Shown: in pieces, positions 9,947 to 17,328 of the stretch | Numbering within the stretch: the first letter of the stretch is position 1 | How the letters are laid out: each line of letters begins with the position of its first letter | Source of the DNA: Candidatus Jidaibacter acanthamoeba | GTDB taxonomy: Bacteria; Pseudomonadota; Alphaproteobacteria; Rickettsiales; Midichloriaceae | NCBI RefSeq assembly: GCF_000815465.1 | Contig: NZ_JSWE01000096.1 | Location: forward strand, 62,001-126,000 | Length of the DNA stretch: 64,000 bases | Direction of reading: 5' to 3' | Notes under the pieces: generated by a model | What the model was told of the DNA's origin: nothing | The model's database searches: none | The model's input: the letters and a program-made list of their open reading frames with translations, nothing else | Translations under genes and position numbers: made by a program

Positions 9947-9987
9947 TGTAGGCTTAATATTTTGGTGTCTTAAAGATTTCGCCTACA
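9947..9987 (+). promoter_or_regulatory. Possible rpsB leader hairpin
   Basis: A 7-base perfect inverted repeat (TGTAGGC / GCCTACA) enclosing 27 bases lies 40 bases before the rpsB start. It is the only G+C-rich pairing in this 180-base gap. Ribosomal protein S2 autoregulates its own mRNA in several bacteria, so the stem may be a leader structure. No match to a known motif can be claimed. Confidence 0.35.
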
Positions 9988-10026
9988 GAGGTTTAACCAA
10001 AATTATTTATATAGGACAAAACTTAT

Positions 10027-10821
10027 ATGCAAAATTTCACTATAAGCCAGCTACTTGATGCCGGTGTACACTTCGGACATAAAAAAAACCTTTGGAACCC
10101 TAAGATGGCGCAATACATCTATGGTATCAGAAACGGGGTTCATATTGTAGATCTTCAACAAACTGCTACAATACTCGCTCATGCATTAAATGTTTTAAGA
10201 GAAGTTGCTTCTAAAAACGGAAGAATTCTTTTCGTCGGTACAAAAACTCAAGCGACCGATATTTTGGCTGAATACGCACAAAAGTGCGGCCAATATTATG
10301 TTAACCATCGTTGGTTAGGCGGAATGCTTACTAACTGGCCGACAGTTTCAGCTTCATTAAAAACTATGAGAGAATACGAAGAGTTATTAGAAAATGAAAA
10401 TTTAACTCTTACTAAGAAAGAAAGACTGGATATTTCCAGAAAGCATAATAATCTGGAAAAAGTTTTAGGCGGGATTAAGAATATGGGCGGTATGCCTGAT
10501 CTTTTATTTGTTATTGATACAAATAAAGAATCTCTTGCAATAAAAGAAGCGAACAAGCTTGGTATACCGATTGTGGCTATTTGTGATACAAATACTTCTC
10601 CCGACGGCATCGATTATGTGGTTCCGGGAAATGATGATGCAAGAAAAGCTATTCTTTTATATTGCCAACTTGCCAGTGATGCTATCCTTCAAGGAATGCA
10701 GGCAAGTATGTCTAAATCCGGTGTGGATATCGGTGCTTCCGCCGAAATCAACGAGAGTACTTTCTCTTTAAATAAGGAAAGTGATCAGGATGAAAGTTCA
10801 GAATCTGAAGTAACCGAATAG
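10027..10821 (+). CDS. rpsB: 30S ribosomal protein S2
   Basis: Small-subunit ribosomal protein of 264 residues. It opens with the family-typical LLDAGVHFGHKKNLWNPKM and has NHRWLGGMLTNW, PDLLFVIDT and VAICDTNTSPDGIDYVVPGNDD. The tail after about residue 230 is acidic and serine-rich, as is common in alphaproteobacteria. It is the first gene of a conserved translation cluster, followed 12 bases later by tsf. Confidence 0.98.
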   Translation: MQNFTISQLLDAGVHFGHKKNLWNPKMAQYIYGIRNGVHIVDLQQTATILAHALNVLREVASKNGRILFVGTKTQATDILAEYAQKCGQYYVNHRWLGGMLTNWPTVSASLKTMREYEELLENENLTLTKKERLDISRKHNNLEKVLGGIKNMGGMPDLLFVIDTNKESLAIKEANKLGIPIVAICDTNTSPDGIDYVVPGNDDARKAILLYCQLASDAILQGMQASMSKSGVDIGASAEINESTFSLNKESDQDESSESEVTE

Positions 10822-10833
10822 TAGGTAAATAAT

Positions 10834-11724
10834 ATGACAAATATTAATGCATCCAGCGTAAAAGATTTAAGAGAAAAAACCGGTGCCGGCATGATGGACT
10901 GTAAGAAGGCTCTTACCGAATGTAATGGAGATTTTGAAGCTGCCATAGATTGGCTTAGAAAAAAAGGTTTATCGGCTGCAGGTAAAAAAGCGGATAGAAT
11001 TGCAGCGGAGGGTTTAATAGCTATTTATACCGAAAATACTCGCGGAACAGTTCTTGAGCTTAACTCTGAGACCGATTTTGTTGCCAGAAACGAAAAGTTT
11101 CAAAGCTTAGCAAAAAGTTTAGTACACAATGCTTTAAACTTTAAAGGAAGTGTTGAGGAATTGAAATCTTCTAAACTTGAAGGCGGCAAAACCGTAAATG
11201 AAGAAGTTATTGAGCATGTGGCGGTAATCGGTGAGAATTTAAGCTTAAGACGCTTTGAGACTTTATCGGTAAACAGCGGCGCGGTTGTAAGTTACATCCA
11301 TAATGCAGTTGCAGAAGGGCTTGGAAAAATCGGGGTTTTAGTTGCATTAGAGTCTGAAGCTAAATATGAAGATTTACTTCCCGTCGGTAAACAAATTGCT
11401 ATGCATATTGCAGCAGCTAAGCCTGAAGCATTAAATGTTGAGCAGTTGGATCCCGCTAAGGTAGAAAAAGAAAAAAGCATACTTAGTGAACAAGCTTTAG
11501 CTTCCGGGAAGCCTAAAGAAGTTGTTGAGAAAATGCTTGAAGGCAGAATTAGAAAATACTACGAAGAGGTAGTATTGCTTGAGCAGGTATTTATCATGGA
11601 TAACAAGATGAAGATATCTCAGGTAATTGAAAATGCCGGAAGGCAAATCGGAAAACCGATTAAACTTACAGCATTTGTAAGATATGCTCTTGGTGAGGGT
11701 ATCGAGAAAACGGCGGAAAATTAA
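10834..11724 (+). CDS. tsf: Elongation factor Ts
   Basis: Guanine-nucleotide exchange factor that regenerates EF-Tu-GTP. The 296-residue product has the N-terminal UBA-like domain with LREKTGAGMMDCKKAL, the EF-Tu-contacting segment LNSETDFVARN, and two core subdomains including HIAAAKPEAL. Length and order are normal. It is preceded closely by rpsB and followed by a strong terminator before pyrH. Confidence 0.98.
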   Translation: MTNINASSVKDLREKTGAGMMDCKKALTECNGDFEAAIDWLRKKGLSAAGKKADRIAAEGLIAIYTENTRGTVLELNSETDFVARNEKFQSLAKSLVHNALNFKGSVEELKSSKLEGGKTVNEEVIEHVAVIGENLSLRRFETLSVNSGAVVSYIHNAVAEGLGKIGVLVALESEAKYEDLLPVGKQIAMHIAAAKPEALNVEQLDPAKVEKEKSILSEQALASGKPKEVVEKMLEGRIRKYYEEVVLLEQVFIMDNKMKISQVIENAGRQIGKPIKLTAFVRYALGEGIEKTAEN

Positions 11725-11731
11725 TTTAAGT

Positions 11732-11759
11732 AAAAAAGGGGCTTTAAGCCTCTTTTTTT
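11732..11759 (+). terminator. Strong intrinsic terminator between tsf and pyrH
   Basis: An A-rich arm plus GGGGCTT, a three-base loop and AAGCCTC followed by seven T residues form a stem of up to 13 bp with one G-T pair. It starts eight bases after the tsf stop and ends about 30 bases before the pyrH start. Confidence 0.88.
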
Positions 11760-11789
11760 ATAACTAATTTTATTTGGATATAAGTTATA

Positions 11790-12500
11790 ATGGTAAAGAA
11801 GTATAATAGAATATTACTAAAGCTTTCCGGGGAAGCATTAATGGGGGCGCAGAAATTCGGCCAGGATCCGGAAACAATTAGCAGAATTTGTTCTGATATA
11901 AAAGAAGTTAGAGAAGCAGGATATGAAATATGCGTAGTAGTGGGCGGCGGCAATATTTGTCGCGGTGCTGAAATATCAAAAATGGGAATTGAAAGGGCGA
12001 GTGCGGATTATATGGGAATGCTCGGCACGGTAATTAATGCTCTTGCTATTCAAAGCATACTTGAAAGCATGGGGGTTTATACGAGAGTGCAATCCGCTAT
12101 CCCGATGACCACCATTTGCGAGCCACTAATCAGACGTAGAGCAATCAGGCATATGGAAAAGGGTAGGGTAGTAATTTTTGCCTCAGGAACCGGTAACCCG
12201 TATTTCACAACTGATAGCGGAGCAGCTTTAAGAGCGGCAGAAATGCATTGCGATGCTATTATTAAAGGAACGCAAATCGATGGAGTTTACTCTGCTGATC
12301 CTAAGCTTGATAAGAGTGCAACCAGGTATGATAGGATAAGCTACAAGGATGTAATAAATAATGATTTGGCAGTTATGGATATAGCAGCTATTACCCTTGC
12401 AAGAGAAAATAAAATTCCTATACTGGTATTCAACCTGCATGAAAAAGGTGCATTACTTGAAGTTTTAAAAGGAAAAGGAACATTTACAATTATTGAATAG
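11790..12500 (+). CDS. pyrH: Uridylate kinase
   Basis: Phosphorylates UMP to UDP with ATP, feeding RNA, DNA and cell-wall sugar nucleotides. The 236-residue product belongs to the amino-acid kinase fold. Its landmarks are [11 protein letters not shown] at the N-terminus, the glycine loop [10 protein letters not shown], the UMP site [20 protein letters not shown], and YSADPKLDK. The start ATG 11790 follows a terminator and a short AT-rich leader with no strong Shine-Dalgarno sequence. It is followed 11 bases later by frr. Confidence 0.97.
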   Translation: MVKKYNRILLKLSGEALMGAQKFGQDPETISRICSDIKEVREAGYEICVVVGGGNICRGAEISKMGIERASADYMGMLGTVINALAIQSILESMGVYTRVQSAIPMTTICEPLIRRRAIRHMEKGRVVIFASGTGNPYFTTDSGAALRAAEMHCDAIIKGTQIDGVYSADPKLDKSATRYDRISYKDVINNDLAVMDIAAITLARENKIPILVFNLHEKGALLEVLKGKGTFTIIE

Positions 12501-12511
12501 GAGAAAATGAA

Positions 12512-13075
12512 ATGAACACGCCGGCTGAAATAATTTCTGATGTAAAAAAAAGAATGGATGGAGGCTTAAACTCCCTAAAACATTCGTTAAACAGCTTAAG
12601 AACAGGAAGAGCGAGTATTTCATTATTAGACCCGATCAAGGCGGAAGTTTACGGTAGCTTAATGCCGCTTAACCAACTCGGTACGGTTTCAGCTCCCGAG
12701 CCCCGCTTAATTGTTGTGCAGGTTTGGGATAAAGAATCAGCTAAAGCTGTTGAAAAAGCGATTGCAAATGCAGGCCTTGGCCTTAACCCTATTGCTGAAG
12801 GAAATGTGATCAGAGTTCCGATTCCTGATTTAAGCGAAGAAAGAAGAAAGGAATTTGTGAAAAAAGCTAATGAGTATTGCGAGCAGGCAAAAATTGCGCT
12901 TAGAAATGTTAGACGTGACGGCATAGAAGTGATAAAGAAATTAGAAAAAGATAAGCAAATCTCCGAAGATGATATGAAGCATTATTCTGACGAAATCCAA
13001 AAAATAACCGATGATCATGTTAAAAAAGCTGATGAAGCTACTCAAGCTAAAGCTAAAGAAATAATGAGCGTGTAG
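12512..13075 (+). CDS. frr: Ribosome recycling factor
   Basis: Splits post-termination ribosomes with EF-G. The 187-residue protein has the expected triple-helix bundle and the conserved LRTGRAS segment, with RVPIPDLSEERRKE and RRDGIEVIKKLEKD later. A GGAGAA-type ribosome site precedes the ATG. It closes the rpsB-tsf-pyrH-frr block. Confidence 0.97.
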   Translation: MNTPAEIISDVKKRMDGGLNSLKHSLNSLRTGRASISLLDPIKAEVYGSLMPLNQLGTVSAPEPRLIVVQVWDKESAKAVEKAIANAGLGLNPIAEGNVIRVPIPDLSEERRKEFVKKANEYCEQAKIALRNVRRDGIEVIKKLEKDKQISEDDMKHYSDEIQKITDDHVKKADEATQAKAKEIMSV

Positions 13076-13223
13076 GGAGAATTTATTTTTAAATATATCT
13101 TTATAACGCATATTTCAGTTTAATAATTTTTTATGGCTGGTATATCATCCAAGTAGTATTATGTATGCTTATATCAAAAAATAGTTGTTAAGTTAGTTGA
13201 TATAGAATTAAATGGGTTTAGAT

Positions 13224-13260
13224 GGTGAGTTACTTAAATTAAACTAAAAGCTAACTCACC
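13224..13260 (+). repeat. Inverted repeat downstream of frr
   Basis: A perfect 9-base inverted repeat (GGTGAGTTA / TAACTCACC) separated by 19 AT-rich bases. No T-run follows, so it is not a standard terminator. It lies 150 bases past frr in the 580-base gene-free gap 13076-13656. Confidence 0.5.
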
Positions 13261-13298
13261 TTAATAATGTCCTATTTATAAATAGCTAAATGCTCGGA

Positions 13299-13425
13299 AT
13301 TATAGTTACTTTCATGTAAAATCGCATATGTGAATTCAAGAATTCATAATCGCATCTCTTCGTGCTCCGAAGGAGCATTCATGCTCCCCAGGCACGTGCT
13401 TACTCTTCTTCCCTATAACTATAAT
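13299..13425. repeat. Nested palindromic intergenic element
   Basis: A 127-base element is bounded by perfect 10-base inverted arms (ATTATAGTTA at 13299-13308, TAACTATAAT at 13416-13425). Nested inside are TGAATTC AA GAATTCA (13331-13346), TGCTCC GAA GGAGCA (13363-13377) and CGTGC ... GCACG (13361-13396). It is richer in G+C than its surroundings and has no coding frame. The layout resembles palindromic elements of Rickettsiales genomes, but I cannot match it to a named family. No second copy was found in this window. The rest of the gap 13076-13656 is AT-rich without recognisable features. Confidence 0.55.
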
Positions 13426-13656
13426 GTTACAAAATTGATTTTGATTATTCCTATTTACATGTCGGGTATTGTGATTAAAAACTAAATAGAGCTTATGTTT
13501 TAAATAAGCAAAAACATGCTAATCGGCATATCTCTCTTTATAAATAAAATGAAAAAAATAATAGTATATTGTCTTCGTTACCTAGTAAGGAGGGGTGCTT
13601 AGCCTTCCTTGCATGCATTTATTCTAATCTTGATTTATAAAAAAGTTGCCGTGCTT

Positions 13657-13983
13657 TCATAAAGCTTTATTATCATTAATACTCTTAATGCTTTTACCAT
13701 ATCCAATATTAGCCTGTTTATGTTGATTTAAGTTTTTTAAGGAGGCTAAAACATCCTTATATGCTTCAATTGAGGTTTTATTCAATTGATGTAAGTGATT
13801 AGTTAGCTCGCTAATCTCATTACCGAGTTCAGAAAAACAATTATGCTTGGAAATCTCTTGAAACACATTAACCAATTTTTGGTTTATGGGCTGAAAATCT
13901 TGCACTTCACCTAAATTTACATTTTGATGAAAATCTTGGATTTCCTCTTTTAGGGAAGTAATCTGCTGACGGATATGTTGCAT
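13657..13983 (-). CDS. Small coiled-coil hypothetical protein
   Basis: A 108-residue, fully helical-looking protein (IRQQITSLKEEIQDFHQN, then LGNEISELTNHLHQLNKTS) with heptad spacing and no signal peptide or membrane segment. It starts nine bases after the rnhA stop and is probably co-transcribed with it. I do not recognise the family. The size and helical character recall small secretion or flagellar chaperones, but nothing here is specific. Confidence 0.6.
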   Translation of the reverse strand: MQHIRQQITSLKEEIQDFHQNVNLGEVQDFQPINQKLVNVFQEISKHNCFSELGNEISELTNHLHQLNKTSIEAYKDVLASLKNLNQHKQANIGYGKSIKSINDNKAL

Positions 13984-13992
13984 GGTACCGCT

Positions 13993-14427
13993 TTATTTTT
14001 TATAATTTGTTTCAATTGCTTGGCGTGCTAGTTTATCGGCAATTTCATTATATTTATCACCGCTGTGTCCCCTCACCCAATTCCATTCTATTATAAATTT
14101 TTGTGATATGTCATCAAGCTTTTGCCATAAATCAACATTTTTAATTTTTCCGCCGTTCCATTTATTTCTTTTCCAAGTAGAAATCCAATCGGTAATTCCG
14201 CGCATTACATAAGTACTATCAGTATAAATTTTAATCTTTACAGGTCGGCTGACTTGCTTTAATGCCTCTATTGCAGCAGTAAGTTCCATTCTGTTATTAG
14301 TGCTGGTGTTCTCATAACCGGAAATTTCTTTTATACTATCACCCCAAATCAATACTGCACCCCAACCACCCGGACCCGGATTACCGCTGCACGCCCCGTC
14401 ACAATAAATCACTAGAAAATTTTGCAT
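13993..14427 (-). CDS. rnhA: Ribonuclease HI
   Basis: Degrades the RNA strand of RNA-DNA hybrids. The 144-residue enzyme has the full catalytic set: Asp10 in YCDGACSGNPG, Glu48 in NNRMELT, Asp70 in YTDSTYV and Asp131 in IADKLA, with His121 in RGHSGD as the flexible catalytic loop. Length matches the family. It diverges from the CDGSH gene across 79 bases. Confidence 0.97.
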   Translation of the reverse strand: MQNFLVIYCDGACSGNPGPGGWGAVLIWGDSIKEISGYENTSTNNRMELTAAIEALKQVSRPVKIKIYTDSTYVMRGITDWISTWKRNKWNGGKIKNVDLWQKLDDISQKFIIEWNWVRGHSGDKYNEIADKLARQAIETNYKK

Positions 14428-14506
14428 GAATAAGTTAACTTAATCGATAAAAAATTATTATTATAATAAAGAATAATTAAAATCAAGCAAGATAGAGGTT
14501 AACATT

Positions 14507-14755
14507 ATGGATGAAACTTTACCTAAGGTTGCAATACCTCGCTCAATTAAAGTCGAGGTAAAAGAAGGAGAAAGATGTTATTATTGCACCTGTGGTTTAA
14601 GTAAAAGCCAACCGTTTTGTGACGATTCTCACCAAGGAACCGGCTTTTCACCATTGGAGTATACGGCAGATAGCAACGGGATAGTAAGCTTCTGCGGGTG
14701 CAAGCATACTAAAAAACCCCCATTTTGTGATGGGGCACATAAAACATTAGCTTGA
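14507..14755 (+). CDS. Twin CDGSH iron-sulfur domain protein
   Basis: An 82-residue protein with two CDGSH-type 2Fe-2S sites: CTCGLSKSQPFCDDSH at about residues 27-42 and CGCKHTKKPPFCDGAH at about 62-77. Each has the Cys-Cys-Cys-His ligand pattern. Paired CDGSH domains are typical of small bacterial homologues of mitoNEET that are thought to handle electrons or clusters. An AGAGG-type ribosome site precedes the ATG. It lies about 50 bases before ctpA on the same strand. Confidence 0.92.
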   Translation: MDETLPKVAIPRSIKVEVKEGERCYYCTCGLSKSQPFCDDSHQGTGFSPLEYTADSNGIVSFCGCKHTKKPPFCDGAHKTLA

Positions 14756-14805
14756 AAACTCTTTTTTTATTAATAAAATAAACTTTTTTGGCTAAACATA
14801 TATTT

Positions 14806-16146
14806 ATGAAAAACTCTAAAACTATTAAGCAATTCGGGAGAGTCGTAATATTTATAATAATTTTATTCATATTAGTCCCTGTTTCCTTTTCAAAAAACCA
14901 ATCTGCTTTTAATATATTTTCTTCAGGCAAAGAAGACAAAAGCAATTTAAAATTTTTTAAAGAAGTATTAGATAGAGTTAAAAAAGAATATATTACTGAA
15001 GTTGATGATAAGCAATTAATTGAAAATGCGCTTGATGGTATGCTTTCTTCGCTGGATCCGCACTCGGGGTTTTTTGATCAGAAAGCTTATAAAGAGTTCA
15101 AGACCATAACTTCCGGAGAATTCGTCGGCTTAGGTATTGAAGTAATGATGGAAAATGGATTTATAAAAGTGATATCCCCTTATGATGGTAGCCCCGCCGA
15201 AAAGGCTGGTTTAAAAACCAATGATTATATTACTGCAATTGAAGGTGAGGTAGTTCGCGGTATGAAACTTAGTGAGGCGGTTGAAAAGTTAAAAGGTGCG
15301 CCTAATACTAAAGTGAATATTACGGTTTTTCGAGAATCTACCGGGCAAAATCTGCAAATGAGTATTACCAGAAAGTTAGTTCCTCTTATTCCGCTTAAAG
15401 CAAGAATTATTTCGGAAGATGTATTATATGTTAAAATTTTAAATTTTAATGAAAAAGTATCAGCTGACTTAAAATCGGAAGTCAAGAAATTAATTGGCAT
15501 GAACGGAGAGATAAAAGGCGCGGTATTAGATTTAAGATCAAACCCGGGTGGCCTGCTTGATCAGGCCTGTGAAGTAAGTGATTTATTCTTAAATGAAGGG
15601 GAGATAGTCACGATAAAAGGTAGAGACCCGAGTAAGATCAAAGTATATAAAGCTCTTCCGGGAGATATTATTAATAACTTGCCAATGGTAGTTTTGATTA
15701 ATGCCGGCACTGCTTCGGCTCCTGAGATTGTCGCTGGCGCATTACAAGATAATAAAAGAGCTATCATAGTTGGTGAAAAGTCGTTCGGTAAAGGTTCCGT
15801 ACAAAGCACGATACCATTTTCAAACGGTACGGCAATCAAGCTAACCACTGCTAAATATTATACTCCTTCAGGTAGGTCAATTCAAGCCGAAGGAATAAAG
15901 CCTGATATTTATATTGAAGAGGCGGTGGTTAAACCGGTGGATAAAACTAATATACTATACAAATCCGAGCAATCGCTAAAAGGGCATTTACAAAATGAGC
16001 ATAAAATTAATGCTGCGGAGAAAAAAGATGTTCGAAACAATACTAAAATAGAGCTGAAAATTGAAGAGGATTTTCAATTGCTTAGGGCAGTAGACCTGAT
16101 TAAAGGGATGACAATATATAACCAACTAAAAAGAGTTAATCAATGA
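14806..16146 (+). CDS. ctpA: Carboxy-terminal processing protease (S41)
   Basis: Periplasmic serine protease of the Tsp/Ctp family that trims C-termini of envelope proteins. The N-terminus MKNSKTIKQFGRVVIFIIIL is a signal peptide or anchor. A PDZ domain follows (about 95-175, with GSPAEKAGLKTNDYI), then the S41 core with Ser304 in AGTASAPEI and Lys329 in GEKSFGKGS, 25 residues apart as in the family's Ser/Lys dyad. An in-frame TTG at 14788 is less likely than ATG 14806. The last four bases overlap the next gene (ATGA). Confidence 0.95.
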   Translation: MKNSKTIKQFGRVVIFIIILFILVPVSFSKNQSAFNIFSSGKEDKSNLKFFKEVLDRVKKEYITEVDDKQLIENALDGMLSSLDPHSGFFDQKAYKEFKTITSGEFVGLGIEVMMENGFIKVISPYDGSPAEKAGLKTNDYITAIEGEVVRGMKLSEAVEKLKGAPNTKVNITVFRESTGQNLQMSITRKLVPLIPLKARIISEDVLYVKILNFNEKVSADLKSEVKKLIGMNGEIKGAVLDLRSNPGGLLDQACEVSDLFLNEGEIVTIKGRDPSKIKVYKALPGDIINNLPMVVLINAGTASAPEIVAGALQDNKRAIIVGEKSFGKGSVQSTIPFSNGTAIKLTTAKYYTPSGRSIQAEGIKPDIYIEEAVVKPVDKTNILYKSEQSLKGHLQNEHKINAAEKKDVRNNTKIELKIEEDFQLLRAVDLIKGMTIYNQLKRVNQ

Positions 16147-16634
16147 AAAACTTAAAAATAATTTTTGCTATACTACTTTTTAATCTTTTATTCTCTTTAA
16201 AAGCTTATGCTTTTGAATTAAAAGAAATTACGCCTTCACAATTTCCGGGTGTAGTAGAAAGTAAAAAGATAAGATTAATATATATATTTACTTCATGGTG
16301 TTCAGTTTGTAAGCGTGTGTTTCCTGAAGTTGTCGAGTTATATAAAGATTTTAACCCTAAGGATGTTGATATCATGTTGATTTCTTTAGATGATAATGAT
16401 GAAGTGGTTAACGAAGCATTTAAGCTTTATAAAGATCAAAACTTTGTCATTTATCGAATCAGTCAGGATAGCCCGCAGGAAGTAATGCAAGGATTGTTAA
16501 AAGCAGGAATCCTCTATAAAGGCAGTGTTCCGCATTCAACAATTATTGATGAAAAAGATAATATAGTTGTTAACGGAAGCTATAAAATTCACTCACTTAA
16601 AAAAGCCGTTGAGTATTTAGTTAAGAATAAATAA
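16143..16634 (+). CDS. Secreted thioredoxin-fold protein (TlpA-like)
   Basis: 163 residues with a cleavable signal peptide (KIIFAILLFNLLFSLKAYA, cleavage likely after AYA) and a thioredoxin fold with a WCSVCK redox site near residue 55. The cis-Pro segment SVPHSTIIDE and a C-terminal helix complete the fold. It starts inside the ctpA stop codon (4-base overlap), so it is translationally coupled. The likely role is thiol-disulfide exchange in the periplasm. The specific partner is unknown. Confidence 0.87.
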   Translation: MKNLKIIFAILLFNLLFSLKAYAFELKEITPSQFPGVVESKKIRLIYIFTSWCSVCKRVFPEVVELYKDFNPKDVDIMLISLDDNDEVVNEAFKLYKDQNFVIYRISQDSPQEVMQGLLKAGILYKGSVPHSTIIDEKDNIVVNGSYKIHSLKKAVEYLVKNK

Positions 16635-16662
16635 TCATAGCCTAATTTCATTTGTTTAAAAA

Positions 16663-16680
16663 TTGGTATGCATTTTACTA
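16663..16680 (+). promoter_or_regulatory. Worn sigma-54-like promoter before flgE remnant
   Basis: TTGGTATGCATTTTACTA aligns over its length with the flgE promoter TTGGCATGTATATTGCTT 0.6 kb downstream, but the -12 GC has become AC. It lies directly before a decayed hook-gene fragment, consistent with a duplicated promoter plus gene start. It is probably inactive. Confidence 0.4.
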
Positions 16681-16690
16681 TATAATATTG

Positions 16691-17238
16691 ATGATAAAAA
16701 CCGAATATCATTTTGAAAGCAAAACATACGAAATTAATGATAACGGTAATATACCTACAGGCGCAGGAGGATCCGATAGCTTAAGCCCGGTAAGTATTCA
16801 GCAGTTAGTAAATTAAGCAACCGCTGTAGGTAATATCGGTATATTGAGTAGTGTGAGTGATGATAGATTTAAAGCGGTATTTATCGGCAATAAAAAAACA
16901 ATAATTTTAGAAAAGAACAAACTAACTAAAGAAGATATTAAAGCAGATATAATATGTGGCTTCGGAAGAAAACCACTATATGGGTTGCCATTTGGTGATA
17001 ATGATAATTTGCTTTCAGACAATGGTATATTGCTAAATTAGTCTCAATGTATTCTATTAAACCGTTCAGCTCTGCAACATGGCATATTAAGGCAAAATTT
17101 GAATTTTAAAATAAAATTTATACAGTTAAAAATCCATGCAAAGATAAATCTCCCTACCTGCAGGAAGAAATAAATTCTGATGAATATGCGGTTAAAAATA
17201 CTGAACCTGCATTAGTTAATGAAAATTATGAATTTTAA
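16691..17238 (+). pseudogene. Decayed flgE-like remnant
   Basis: From ATG 16691 the frame reads 41 codons including DNGNIPTGAGGSDSLSPVSI, then meets TAA at 16814. Intact FlgE has DDAGNMPPGAGTTDSLSPVS at the matching place, and the TAA sits where FlgE has Gln (QLVSQATA against QLVN-stop-ATA). The frame then stays open to 17041, but its match to FlgE fades after about ten residues. A further piece in another frame runs 17047-17238 with an internal TAA, ending NTEPALVNENYEF. Bases 16635-16690 contain the worn promoter. The identity rests on about 35 aligned residues. Confidence 0.6.
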
Positions 17239-17274
17239 AAAATAATAATATGTATACTACCGATTTTTTTGAAA

Positions 17275-17292
17275 TTGGCATGTATATTGCTT
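17275..17292 (+). promoter_or_regulatory. Sigma-54 promoter of flgE
   Basis: TTGGCATGTATATTGCTT has GG (17277-17278) and GC (17289-17290) ten bases apart, matching the -24/-12 pattern TGGCAC-N5-TTGC with one mismatch. Transcription would start near 17302, and an AGGGGG ribosome site sits about ten bases before the flgE ATG. In Caulobacter, flgE-class genes are driven by sigma-54 with FlbD, whose homologue lies at 41753-43042. Confidence 0.75.
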
Positions 17293-17328
17293 AATAGATG
17301 TTATATAGATTACAGATAGGGGGAAATT

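Noticed and set aside
13224-13260. Riboswitch or terminator after frr
   Set aside because: Only one 9-bp stem with an AT loop and no T-run; no gene follows on the same strand within reach.
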